Origin: Corticibacter populi
GTDB lineage: Bacteria > Pseudomonadota > Gammaproteobacteria > Burkholderiales > Burkholderiaceae_C
Reading direction: 5' to 3'
NCBI RefSeq assembly: GCF_004217315.1
Contig: NZ_SGWR01000003.1
Coordinates: forward strand, 1 to 64,000
Length of the DNA: 64,000 nt
The notes under the pieces were generated by a model. The model had not been told where the DNA came from and ran no database searches. It worked only from the letters and a program-made list of their open reading frames with translations. The position numbers and the translations under genes are program-made. Positions 16,079 to 24,970 of the stretch are shown piece after piece; the first letter of the stretch is position 1, and every line of letters starts with the position of its first letter.

Positions 16079-17506
16079 ATGTCTTTCGACTCCCAATCCT
16101 GGCTGGCGCGAGCACGTGCGCTCATTGGCGATGCCCACGTGCTCTCCAGCGACCGCGGCGATGACCTGTCGGCCTACACGCGCGACTGGCGCAATAAGTT
16201 TGAGGGCCCGGCTTTAGCGGTGCTGCGCCCGGCCAACACCGAAGAGGTGCAGGCCATCGTGCGCCTAGCCGCAGCCACGGGCGTAGCGATCGTGCCACAA
16301 GGCGGCAACACTGGTTTGTGCGGTGCCTCGGTGCCGGGCAGCACTGGCCCCCGTGCAGTGGTGCTGCAACTCGGGCGCCTCAACCGCATATTGGACATCG
16401 ACGTCGAGAACAACACTGCCACCGTAGAGGCTGGCTGCGTGCTGCAAACGCTGCAACAGCAGGCAGCTGCAGTTGGGCGTCTTTTTCCGCTCTCGCTCGG
16501 GGCGGAAGGCTCGTGCCAGATCGGCGGCAACATTGCCACCAATGCCGGTGGCGTGCAGGTGCTGCGCTACGGCAACACGCGCGATCTGGTGCTGGGCCTA
16601 GAGGTCGTGCTGCCCGATGGCGAGCGCCTGGATCTGCTGCGGGGGCTACGCAAAGACAACACCGGCTATGACCTCAAGCAGCTGTTCATCGGTGCCGAGG
16701 GCACGCTGGGCATCATCACCGCCGCCACCGTCAAGCTGTTTGCCGCGCCCGATGCCCGCGTCGTAGCCTTTGCCGGTGTCGCCAGCGTCGCACAGGCTGT
16801 GCAGTTACTGGGGGCCATGCGTCAGCGCCTGGGCGAGCGCTTCACAGCGTTTGAGCTGATATCCGGTGAAGCCATCGCACTGGTGCGCCATTACTTTCCT
16901 GACACGCCTGCGCCGCTGCAGGGCGACTGGCCCTGGTACGTGCTGATGGAGGCCGCCGATGGTGGCGACGATGCCGTATTACGCGAGGCCATGCAGACGG
17001 CCCTGATGGCCTGCATGGAAGACGGTCAGCTGGAAGACGTCGCACTGGCTGGCAACGTGGCCCAAGGGCAAGCCCTGTGGATGCTGCGGGAGAACATCAC
17101 GCACGCCCAGCAAATGGATGGCAGCAACATCAAACACGATGTGTCGCTGCCCATCTCCCGCATCCCCGCCTTCGTGGCGGCGATGTTGCCGCAACTGGCC
17201 CAGGCGTTCCCCGGCGCGCGGCCCATCGTCTACGGGCATCTGGGCGATGGCAACCTGCACTTTAACGTCAGCGCCCCCGCTGCCATTGAGCCTGGGTCCT
17301 GGCAACTTCAGACCGATGCGGTGAATCAGGTGATCCACGATGCAGTCGCCGCCCTGCACGGCAGTATCAGCGCCGAGCACGGTATCGGCCAGCTCAAGCG
17401 CCATGAGTTGCCGCTCTACAAGAGCGCCATCGAGCTAGATGTGATGCGGCGCGTCAAGCAAGCACTCGATCCAGTAGGCCTGATGAATCCAGGCAAAGTC
17501 CTTTAA
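16079..17506 (+). CDS. FAD-binding 2-hydroxyacid oxidase/dehydrogenase (GlcD/DLD type)
   Basis: A 475-residue flavoprotein. It has an N-terminal PCMH FAD domain with PQGGNTGLCGASVPG and GAEGSCQIGGNIATNAGG, then a FAD-oxidase C domain with YGHLGDGNLHFNVS, SAEHGIGQLKR and a final PVGLMNPGKVL. Relatives oxidise D-lactate, D-2-hydroxyglutarate or glycolate. In this operon it could oxidise glycolate formed from glycolaldehyde. The start at 16079 follows AAAAGAG; the longer frame to 15938 is read-through inside the aldolase gene. Confidence 0.88.
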   Translation: MSFDSQSWLARARALIGDAHVLSSDRGDDLSAYTRDWRNKFEGPALAVLRPANTEEVQAIVRLAAATGVAIVPQGGNTGLCGASVPGSTGPRAVVLQLGRLNRILDIDVENNTATVEAGCVLQTLQQQAAAVGRLFPLSLGAEGSCQIGGNIATNAGGVQVLRYGNTRDLVLGLEVVLPDGERLDLLRGLRKDNTGYDLKQLFIGAEGTLGIITAATVKLFAAPDARVVAFAGVASVAQAVQLLGAMRQRLGERFTAFELISGEAIALVRHYFPDTPAPLQGDWPWYVLMEAADGGDDAVLREAMQTALMACMEDGQLEDVALAGNVAQGQALWMLRENITHAQQMDGSNIKHDVSLPISRIPAFVAAMLPQLAQAFPGARPIVYGHLGDGNLHFNVSAPAAIEPGSWQLQTDAVNQVIHDAVAALHGSISAEHGIGQLKRHELPLYKSAIELDVMRRVKQALDPVGLMNPGKVL

Positions 17507-17607
17507 CTCATTGCAACAAGTCCGCAGTCGACTGGCCCCTTGCCGGCGGTAGCGCGTGCTGTGTCTGCGCGCAGCGCAGCCAGACTTCTCTACAAAAGAA
17601 TCCCACC

Positions 17608-19335
17608 ATGGCTATACCTTACGAGAGCCTGCGCAGCGCGCGCTGGTTTGCCCCCGATGACTTTCGCTCCTTCGGCCACCGCTCGCGCGTGCTGCAAATG
17701 GGCTACGGCTACGAGGATTGGATGGGCAAGCCCATCATCGCCATCGTCAACACCTGGAGCGACGCCAACCAGTGCCACGCGCACTTCAAGCAGCGCGTCG
17801 AAGACGTCAAGCGCGGCGTGCTGCAGGCGGGTGGCTTTCCACTGGAGCTGCCGGCGATCAGCCTGTCGGAGAGCATGGTCAAACCCACCACCATGCTCTA
17901 CCGCAACTTCCTGGCGATGGAAACCGAGGAGCTGTTGCGCAGCCATCCCGTCGATGGCGCCGTATTGATGGGTGGTTGCGACAAGACCACACCGGGCCTC
18001 ACGATGGGAGCGCTTAGCATGGGCCTTCCCTTCATCTATCTGCCCGCCGGGCCCATGCTGCGCGGCAACTGGAAGGGCAAGGTGCTGGGCTCGGGCTCGG
18101 ACGCCTTCAAGTATTGGGACGAGCGCCGCGCCGGGCGCCTGTCCGAGCAGGCCTGGAAAGAGATGGAAGCCGGCATCGCGCGCAGCCACGGCACCTGTAT
18201 GACCATGGGCACCGCCGCCACCATGATGGGCATCGCCGAGGCCGTGGGCCTAGCGCTGCCGGGCGCCAGCAGCATCCCGGCAGCCGACGCCAACCACATC
18301 CGCATGAGTGCCGAGTGCGGCCGCCGCATCGTCCAGATGGTGTGGGACGACTTCACGCCCGCGAAGATGCTCACGCGCGCCAATTTCGAGAACGGTATCG
18401 CCTGCGCGATGGCCATGGGTTGCTCGACCAACGCCATCATCCACCTGATCGCCATGTCGCGCCGCGCCGGCCACCCCGTCAGCCTGGACGACTTCGACGC
18501 CTTCAGCCGCCGTGTGCAGGTGATCGCCAATATCCGCCCCAGCGGCGACGCCTACCTGATGGAAGACTTCTTCTACGCCGGCGGCCTGCGCGGCATGCTC
18601 GAGCGCATCCGCCCGCACCTGAAGACCGAGGCGCTCACCGTCAACGGCAAGACCATCGGCGAAAACATCGCCGGCGCCGAGGTCTACAACGACGACGTGA
18701 TCCGCCCCTTGGACAAGCCGATCTACGCCGAGGGTGCGCTCGCTGTGCTGCGCGGCAACCTGGCGCCCGACGGCGTGGTCATCAAGCCCAGCGCCGTGGC
18801 GCCGCACCTGCTGCGCCACACTGGCCGCGCACTGGTGTTCGACGATTATCCGAGCCTCAAGAAGGCCGTGGACGACCCGGATCTGGACGTCACCGGCGAC
18901 GACATTCTGGTGCTGCGCAACGCCGGCCCGCTGGGCGCCGGCATGCCCGAATGGGGCATGCTGCCCATCCCCACCAAGCTGCTCAAGCAGGGCGTCAAGG
19001 ACATGCTACGTCTGTCGGATGCGCGCATGAGCGGCACCAGCTACGGCGGCTGCCTGCTGCACTGCGCGCCCGAAGCGGCGATCGGCGGCCCGCTGGCACT
19101 GGTGAAAACCGGCGACCGCATCACCGTGGACGTGCCGGCGCGGACCATCCACCTGGAGATCAGCGACGAGGAACTGGCCGCGCGCCGCGCCGCCTGGACG
19201 CCGGCACCGCCGCGCTACGAGCGCGGCTACGGCTGGATGTTCGGCCGCCACATCAAGCAGGCCAACGAGGGCTGCGACTTCGACTTCCTCGAAACCACCT
19301 TCGGCAAGCCCGTGCCGGAACCCGACATCTTCTGA
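17608..19335 (+). CDS. IlvD/Edd-family sugar-acid dehydratase (L-arabinonate dehydratase-like)
   Basis: Iron-sulfur dehydratase of 575 residues. Three cysteines expected to hold the [2Fe-2S] cluster are visible: Cys56 in DANQCHAH, Cys124 in GGCDKTTPG and Cys197 in SHGTCMTMGTA. Length and spacing fit the pentonate dehydratase branch (L-arabinonate or D-xylonate) rather than dihydroxyacid dehydratase of branched-chain synthesis. It would remove water from a sugar acid to give the 2-keto-3-deoxy acid that the upstream aldolase could cleave. RBS is weak (AAAAGAA); the 101-base gap to the oxidase gene shows no terminator. Confidence 0.9.
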   Translation: MAIPYESLRSARWFAPDDFRSFGHRSRVLQMGYGYEDWMGKPIIAIVNTWSDANQCHAHFKQRVEDVKRGVLQAGGFPLELPAISLSESMVKPTTMLYRNFLAMETEELLRSHPVDGAVLMGGCDKTTPGLTMGALSMGLPFIYLPAGPMLRGNWKGKVLGSGSDAFKYWDERRAGRLSEQAWKEMEAGIARSHGTCMTMGTAATMMGIAEAVGLALPGASSIPAADANHIRMSAECGRRIVQMVWDDFTPAKMLTRANFENGIACAMAMGCSTNAIIHLIAMSRRAGHPVSLDDFDAFSRRVQVIANIRPSGDAYLMEDFFYAGGLRGMLERIRPHLKTEALTVNGKTIGENIAGAEVYNDDVIRPLDKPIYAEGALAVLRGNLAPDGVVIKPSAVAPHLLRHTGRALVFDDYPSLKKAVDDPDLDVTGDDILVLRNAGPLGAGMPEWGMLPIPTKLLKQGVKDMLRLSDARMSGTSYGGCLLHCAPEAAIGGPLALVKTGDRITVDVPARTIHLEISDEELAARRAAWTPAPPRYERGYGWMFGRHIKQANEGCDFDFLETTFGKPVPEPDIF

Positions 19336-19433
19336 ACGAAGAGAAAACTGCGGCGCCCTGCCATGCAGGGTGCGCGCAACACCAGCGCTTCACCACAACC
19401 ACCACCATTGCCATCGCGCAAGGAGACAACACC

Positions 19434-20411
19434 ATGAACCACGCTCTCGTAAGCACCATCGCTGCAGCCCTGCTCAGCTGCAGCATCGCCGCCCAGGCCC
19501 AGACTACGGCCTATCCCAACCAGCCCCTGAAATGGATCGTGCCGTATGCACCTGGCGGTACGACCGATGTGATGGCGCGCAACCTGGCCAGCCGCATGGG
19601 CCAGGACCTGGGCCAGTCCATCGTGATCGACAACCGCCCAGGCGCAGCCACCATCATTGGCGCAACCGCGCTTTCGCGCGCCCAACCGGATGGCTACACC
19701 ATTGGCACCGCCGATTCCGGCACGCTGGCGTTCAACCCGGCGATGTACACGTCGCTGAGCTACGACCCCAACAGCGATTTCACCCTGATCGGCGGGCTCG
19801 GCCGCATGCCGCTGGTGCTGGCCGTCACGCCCAACTTTCCCGCGCAAAACGTGCAGGAGTTGCTGGAACTGGTGAAAAAGTCGCCCGGTGCGATCTCCAA
19901 TGCCACCCCCGGCGCTGGCTCACCCCAGCACGTGGCGCTGGAGCTGTTCAAGCAGCGCACCGGTACCGATCTGATGCACGTGCCATACAAGGGCTCGGCG
20001 CCGGCGCTGCAGGATTTGATGGCGGGCCAGGTGCAGACGATGTTCACCGATCTGCCCCCCAGCCTCTCGGCCATCCGAAGCGGAAAAGTACGCGTGCTCG
20101 CCGTGGCCACCCCGCAGCGCCTGCCGCTTTTGCCCGATGTGCCAACGCTTGCGGAAGCGGGCGTGCCCGGCTTTGAGGCCTATGCCTGGCAAGGCTTGGT
20201 GGGCCCAGCGCAACTGCCCGACGCCGTCGTGGCGCGTTTGAGCCAGTCACTTACGGACGCGCTCCACGACAGCCAGACCCGCGGCAAGCTCGAAGAAATC
20301 GGCATCGAGCCGATGCCCATGTCTCCCGACGAGTTCACCCGCTTCGTGCAGTCGGAGCAAGCGCTGTGGGGCAACGTCATCAAGACGGCCAACATCCGTC
20401 TCAACCAATAA
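19434..20411 (+). CDS. Second TctC-type substrate-binding protein
   Basis: Bug/TctC-family periplasmic protein of 325 residues. Signal peptide ends near SIAAQAQ, with YPNQPLKWIVPYAPGGTTDVMAR as binding motif and LPLLPDVPTLAEAGVPGFEAYAW near the C-terminus. It is clearly diverged from the first TctC of the operon (14260), so the two probably bind different ligands, or a substrate and a related form. AGGAGA lies upstream of the ATG. No TctAB permease is in the window, so transport must rely on one encoded elsewhere. Confidence 0.9.
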   Translation: MNHALVSTIAAALLSCSIAAQAQTTAYPNQPLKWIVPYAPGGTTDVMARNLASRMGQDLGQSIVIDNRPGAATIIGATALSRAQPDGYTIGTADSGTLAFNPAMYTSLSYDPNSDFTLIGGLGRMPLVLAVTPNFPAQNVQELLELVKKSPGAISNATPGAGSPQHVALELFKQRTGTDLMHVPYKGSAPALQDLMAGQVQTMFTDLPPSLSAIRSGKVRVLAVATPQRLPLLPDVPTLAEAGVPGFEAYAWQGLVGPAQLPDAVVARLSQSLTDALHDSQTRGKLEEIGIEPMPMSPDEFTRFVQSEQALWGNVIKTANIRLNQ

Positions 20412-20526
20412 GAACGTCTTCAAAGAACGTGTTCAGGAAGCCGCTTAACCGCAGCTTCCGCAACAGGATCGCCTGCACAATCAAAGTGCAGCCATTGCCA
20501 CCGCGTCACCCTCTGAAATCCCATCC

Positions 20527-21969
20527 ATGACTGTCTCCTATCCCAACACTCAATTGTTGATCGCCAACGAATGGGTCGATGCCATCAGCGGCAACACCAT
20601 TGCCGTACACAACCCGGCCACTGGCCAGGTCATCGGCCAGGTCGCCCACGCCGGCATCGCCGACTTGGACCGCGCGCTCGCTGCCGCGCAACAAGGCTTT
20701 GAAATCTGGCGCGATGCCTCGGTCTATGAGCGTGCCGCCGTCATGCGCCGGGCCGCCGCCTTGCTGCGCGAGCGCCGCGACGCCATCGCCCGGCTATTGA
20801 CGCTGGAAAACGGTAAACCGCTTGTCCAGGCGCTTGGCGAAATCGACGCTGGCGCAGACATCATCGAATGGTTTGCCGATGAAGGCCGGCGTGTGTATGG
20901 CCGCATCGTTCCGGGCCGCAACACCGCCGCGCAGCAAATGGTGCTCAAGGAAGCCATCGGCCCCGTCGCCGCCTTCACACCCTGGAACTTTCCTGTAAAC
21001 CAGATCGTGCGCAAGATCGGCGCTGCGCTGGCCTGCGGCTGCTCGTTTCTGTGCAAGGCGCCAGAAGAAACCCCGGCCTCGCCAGCTGAACTGCTGCGTT
21101 GCTTCGTCGACGCAGGCGCGCCGGCCGGCGTGGTGGGGCTGGTGTTCGGCAATCCGGCAGAAATCTCCAGCCACCTGATCGCGCACCCAATCATCCGCAA
21201 GGTCACATTCACCGGGTCAACCGCCATCGGCAAGCAACTGGCCGCTCTGGCAGGCCTGCACATGAAGCGCGTCACCATGGAGCTGGGTGGCCACGCGCCA
21301 GTCATCGTGGCCGAAGACGCCGACGTCGAATTGGCCGTAAAAACCGTGGGCGCAGCCAAATTCCGCAATGCCGGCCAGGTCTGCATCTCGCCAACGCGCT
21401 TTCTAGTGCACAGGAGCATCGTCGACTCGTTTGCGCAGGCCTTCAAGCACCATGCTGAAGGCTTGGTACTGGGCGATGGTCTGACAGAAGGCACCACGCT
21501 GGGGCCGCTGGCCAATCCGCGTCGCGTCACCGCCATGGAGCAGTTGGTCGAAGATGCCCGTCAACGCGGCGCCCATGTGTTGACTGGTGGTCATCGCGTC
21601 GGATCGGCTGGCAACTTTTTTGCTCCAACGCTTGTTCGCGTGGAAACGACCGAAGCCGACCTTTTCAACCAGGAGCCGTTTGGCCCCATTGCGGGAATCT
21701 TGCCGTTTGAACGGCTTGAAGATGCGATTGCCGAAGCCAATCGCCTGTCCTACGGTTTGGCCGCGTACGCATTCACCCAGTCTTTTAAGAACGTCCAACT
21801 GCTGGCCCATAGAGTCGAGACCGGTATGTTATGGATCAATCAGCCGGCCACGCCATCGGCCGAGTTGCCATTTGGTGGGATCAAAGACTCCGGCTACGGC
21901 ACGGAGGGTGGGCCCGAGGCGATGGAGGCGTACCTCAACACGAAAGCCGTTTCAATAGTAGGAGTTTAG
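20527..21969 (+). CDS. NAD(P)-dependent aldehyde dehydrogenase
   Basis: Class 3-like ALDH of 480 residues, close in look to succinate-semialdehyde and 2-ketoglutarate-semialdehyde dehydrogenases. Features are [20 protein letters not shown], the FTGSTAIGK nucleotide loop, general base Glu252 in ELGGHAPV and nucleophile Cys286 in [11 protein letters not shown]. Two roles fit the operon: oxidation of glycolaldehyde to glycolate after aldol cleavage, or of 2-ketoglutarate semialdehyde if the keto-deoxy acid is dehydrated instead. No second dehydratase is present, which favours the first. Last gene of the operon; an IS3 end starts 38 bases after its stop. Confidence 0.88.
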   Translation: MTVSYPNTQLLIANEWVDAISGNTIAVHNPATGQVIGQVAHAGIADLDRALAAAQQGFEIWRDASVYERAAVMRRAAALLRERRDAIARLLTLENGKPLVQALGEIDAGADIIEWFADEGRRVYGRIVPGRNTAAQQMVLKEAIGPVAAFTPWNFPVNQIVRKIGAALACGCSFLCKAPEETPASPAELLRCFVDAGAPAGVVGLVFGNPAEISSHLIAHPIIRKVTFTGSTAIGKQLAALAGLHMKRVTMELGGHAPVIVAEDADVELAVKTVGAAKFRNAGQVCISPTRFLVHRSIVDSFAQAFKHHAEGLVLGDGLTEGTTLGPLANPRRVTAMEQLVEDARQRGAHVLTGGHRVGSAGNFFAPTLVRVETTEADLFNQEPFGPIAGILPFERLEDAIAEANRLSYGLAAYAFTQSFKNVQLLAHRVETGMLWINQPATPSAELPFGGIKDSGYGTEGGPEAMEAYLNTKAVSIVGV

Positions 21970-22007
21970 ATCGGGTCTCTAGTAGTACCGTTTGAATCGC
22001 CCGGTAT

Positions 22008-23100
22008 TGAACTGACCCCCAGAAGTTGGACGAACTTCAAGGGGTTTCACGAAGAAGTACAAAACGGAGTTCAAGCTGGAAGTCGTCCAGAGCTTCTTGG
22101 CGGGCGAAGGGGGCGCGAAGCTGCTGGCTCGCCGGTTGGCGGTGCCCGAGGAGAAGATTCGCACCTGGGTGAGCCATTACCGCCTGCACGGCATTGACGG
22201 CTTGCGCCCCAAGCGCAGCACGTACAGTGCGCAGTTCAAACTGCAGGTGCTGACCCATCAAGATCGCGAACAGCTCTTCAGCCGCCAGGTCGCGGCGATC
22301 TATGGCATCCGCAATCCCAACCAAGTCGTGATCTGGCGACGCAATATCGATCAAGGCCGCCTGCAGGCTCTCAAGAGCGAGAAAGAAGAGCGTCCCAAGA
22401 TGAAGCCAAAACGACGCTGTGCAGCGCCGGCGAACATAGTCGCAACCGATGCGGCGCAGGCCCTGCGCGAAGAGAACGATCGACTACGTGCGGAGGTCGC
22501 GTACCTAAAAAAATGCAGGCCTTAATCCGGTCGAAGAGGTCAGCTGCGCCGACAAAGCGCGTCTGATTGCCGGGTTGAGGCGTCATCATAAATTGGCGGA
22601 CCTGTTGCAGGTAGTAGGCGTGGTGCGCAGTACGTTCTACTACCAGTGCCAAGCGATCCAACGCGATCAACAAAGCTCCATGAAGGCCAAGATCCGCGCT
22701 GTCTACGACGAGCATAAGGGTCGCTATGGCTACAGACGAATCACGGCTGCGTTATGCCGATCGACGCAGGAACCGGTCAACTACAAGTGCGTGCAGCGTC
22801 TGATGCGGAAGATGGGGCTGCGCGCGTTGATTCGCGCAAAGAAGCGCTCCGGTCATGTTGCAGGCATGAGTGATGCGCAGGTGCCCAACGTTCTGCAGCG
22901 CGACTTCTGCGCAACCGCGCCCAACCAGAAGTGGGCGACCGATGTCACCGAGTTCAACGTGAAGGGCCACAAGCTCTACCTGTCGGCCTGCATGGACTTG
23001 TACAACGGCGAGATCGTCGCGTACCGCATGGCAAGACGTCTGGTCTGCTTAGCGACGCGCTGCATGGCGCGCTGAACTCGAAGCTGCGGCGCGGGAGGTG
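22008..23100 (+). mobile_element. Truncated, frameshifted IS3-family element (left end to mid OrfB)
   Basis: The left terminal repeat begins around 22008 (TGAACTG, C-run, AGAAGTTGGAC). OrfA (about 22047-22524) carries an HTH region from KKYKTEFKLEVVQSF onward and a leucine-zipper-like tail, but has no in-frame ATG, GTG or TTG before 22097. It breaks at AYLKKCRP where one base appears lost; adding it restores KKLQALIRSKRSAAPTKRV. OrfB (from about 22515) has ATDVTEF and CMDLYNGEIVAY, i.e. the first Asp and its neighbourhood. It is then frameshifted near 23040 (second frame reads SDALHGALNSKLRR) and stops before HSDQGW. The right end and last two acidic residues are missing. Not functional. Confidence 0.85.
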
Positions 23101-23175
23101 AAGTGTATCAATTAACTGGTTGATCGCGTTCGTCGTGGTGTCTGAGACGGCGCCGCTGGTCGGCTCGCCGGTGAT

Positions 23176-23718
23176 TTATGGCTCTGGTGGAGCTTGAGCG
23201 CGCGAGGCCAGTGTTGTCTGATCGGTGCAGTCGACACCGCTGGTTGACACCGTGGCGGCATGGGCAACTGCCGCAACTGTTTCAGGCTGCTTCCACAGCC
23301 AGACCTGCACGGCCAGCATGCAGGCGATGGCCACCGCCACCAGCCAGGGATGTGGCACGGAGACGATCAGCAAGATGGAGCAGGTCGTCATCGAGAAGCT
23401 GGCCAGCCATTTGGCGCGCCGGCTCACGCACCTGCCGTCCTGCCAGCAGCGAAGCGTAGAGCCGAACAGCGGGTGCTCTAGCATCCATGCGTGAAAACGC
23501 GGCGAGCTGCGCGCGGCGGCCCAAGCCGCGAGCAGTATGAACTCGGTGCTGGGCAGCCCAGGGAGTATGGCACCGAGTGCAGCCAGTACCAAGCAGCTCA
23601 CGGCCAGCGCCAACAGCAGTGCTTGCGTCAGCCGTGATCTGGCAGTGGTGACCGGTTGCACCGGCAACTGTTTCTGCCGTCGCTTGGTTCGCACATGCGG
23701 CCAGGCTGATCCGAACAT
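23176..23718 (-). CDS. YbaN/DUF454-family inner-membrane protein
   Basis: 180 residues with two to three hydrophobic helices and the DUF454 signature: LGAILPGLPSTEFILLAAWAAARSSPRFHAWMLEHPLFG, seen here around residues 47-85. Its start codon shares a base with the stop of the heme oxygenase gene (TGATG), so it is translationally coupled. YbaN-like proteins frequently accompany heme oxygenases, and a role in heme or iron handling is likely, but no mechanism is known to me. Confidence 0.82.
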   Translation of the reverse strand: MFGSAWPHVRTKRRQKQLPVQPVTTARSRLTQALLLALAVSCLVLAALGAILPGLPSTEFILLAAWAAARSSPRFHAWMLEHPLFGSTLRCWQDGRCVSRRAKWLASFSMTTCSILLIVSVPHPWLVAVAIACMLAVQVWLWKQPETVAAVAHAATVSTSGVDCTDQTTLASRAQAPPEP

Positions 23719-24308
23719 CAGGCCTGACCGAAGTAGCGCGTCAGCAGTTCACCGAAGCGGTCGTAAGCGGCATTTGCTCCTGCAATGATGGCGTCGTGTT
23801 GCTCATTGCCGATCGCATCATTGTCGAGGGCCGCGACGAACCTGCGCCAGACCGTGGCACGGCCTTCCGGATAAGCGGCCAGATTGCGTGCGCCGAATGC
23901 CGCCGAGAAGCCAAGACTGGCCTGCGCTTCCTTGAAGAGGAAAGCTGCGCCCAGTGTGGACCCTTCCGAGACATAGAGCCAGCCCAGCGCCTCGGGCATG
24001 GCCACATCGGCACTGGCGAGCCGGTCCTGCGGCACTTCGGCACCCAGATCCTTAAGGTCGGCCAGCGATGCTTCCAGGCGGCCGCGTACATGTAAGTCCG
24101 ACACGGCCTTTTGCACTGCGGCGTTCTTAAACAAGTGCTCGATATCACGTTGGAACAGATACTGCGCGGCCACAAAGCGGGTATACGCCTCAGGGCTGGA
24201 GAACGGGGCGCCATACTCCATCAGTTGATGCATGCGTTCATGCTGGGCATTGGTCTCCAGTTTGAGTCGAGCGGAGAGCTGCGGACGTTCGAGTGTTGCA
24301 GTGATCAT
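23718..24308 (-). CDS. Biliverdin-producing heme oxygenase
   Basis: Bacterial heme oxygenase of the HemO/PigA/BphO type, 196 residues from the ATG at 24308. The N-terminal segment LKLETNAQHERMHQLM contains the proximal heme ligand (His23 by position). GWLYVSEGSTLGAAFL matches the distal-helix region with the flexible glycine stretch. It degrades heme to biliverdin, CO and iron, for iron acquisition or to make bilin chromophore. No phytochrome gene is nearby, so iron release is more likely. The open frame upstream to 24353 is disregarded. No Fur box is visible in the 93 bases upstream. Confidence 0.87.
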   Translation of the reverse strand: MITATLERPQLSARLKLETNAQHERMHQLMEYGAPFSSPEAYTRFVAAQYLFQRDIEHLFKNAAVQKAVSDLHVRGRLEASLADLKDLGAEVPQDRLASADVAMPEALGWLYVSEGSTLGAAFLFKEAQASLGFSAAFGARNLAAYPEGRATVWRRFVAALDNDAIGNEQHDAIIAGANAAYDRFGELLTRYFGQA

Positions 24309-24401
24309 GATCGTGATGGATGGATAGTGCAGTAGCGCCAAAGGTGGTCGCATGGACGTTCGAATAAGCCGTTTTTACAGCAGGCCTTCATACTTCGCAC
24401 G

Positions 24402-24968
24402 TTAAAATTTTTTAAGAAAACCAAGTGGTTTTTCTGCAGGCGTTTGGTGGTATTGAAGGATGACGCGGTGCCAGAGCCACAGAACGCCGGGGACGGTGAC
24501 CAGCAGGTTGGCGCTGTTGAACAGTGCCCCGTAGCCGCTAATGAGCAGCCAGCCTGTAGCACCCCGCTGCAGGCAGTGCCAAAAGCCACCATGGCAGTGC
24601 AGGCCCCCCGGCTGAGCGCTCAGCCACAGCACCAATGCGAGCATGAGCAGCAGGTAGCTGATCAGACCCGTCAGCAGTGCTCGCCAGTAACGGTAAGGAT
24701 GATGGTGCTCCTGCCCAAGTCGGCACTGCAGCAGGCTCAGCAAACCTGCGATGGCAAGCCCTGCGAGGCTCAGGCCCAGACTGAAGTTAATGCTGCCAAG
24801 CCGTGCAGGCCCGAAAGCCCAGTTGTTGAGCACCAATGACGGTAGCCACAAGAAGGCAGCGGCATTGACGCATGCGCCGATCATCCAGATGGCGAGACAG
24901 GCAAGCACATATGTCACGCATCTCAAGCGTACTTGCCGCTGGGGCTTTTGCTTGGGTGGTTGTTGCAT
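24402..24968 (-). CDS. Small integral membrane protein of the export operon, unknown function
   Basis: 188 residues with about four hydrophobic segments (VLACLAIWMIGACVNAAAFL, LGLSLAGLAIAGLLSLL, LLTGLISYLLLMLALVL, LLISGYGALFNSANLLV). A short charged N-terminus is followed by a Cys/His cluster (GGLHCHGGFWHC) in the third loop that might bind metal. The ATG at 24968 lies 2 bases after the stop of the M50/HlyD gene, so it is the last gene of that operon. I do not recognise the family. The position suggests an accessory to secretion or processing. Confidence 0.7.
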   Translation of the reverse strand: MQQPPKQKPQRQVRLRCVTYVLACLAIWMIGACVNAAAFLWLPSLVLNNWAFGPARLGSINFSLGLSLAGLAIAGLLSLLQCRLGQEHHHPYRYWRALLTGLISYLLLMLALVLWLSAQPGGLHCHGGFWHCLQRGATGWLLISGYGALFNSANLLVTVPGVLWLWHRVILQYHQTPAEKPLGFLKKF

Positions 24969-24970
24969 CT

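Noticed and set aside
18114-19433. N-terminal extension that would fuse an Arg-rich frame to the second TctC protein
   Set aside because: The extension is the +1 shadow of the dehydratase gene. TctC has its own signal peptide and RBS at 19434.
24410-24440. Hairpin at the end of the small membrane protein gene as terminator
   Set aside because: The AAAACCA/TGGTTTT stem lies inside the coding end and the following bases are A-rich rather than a clean T-run on the transcribed strand.
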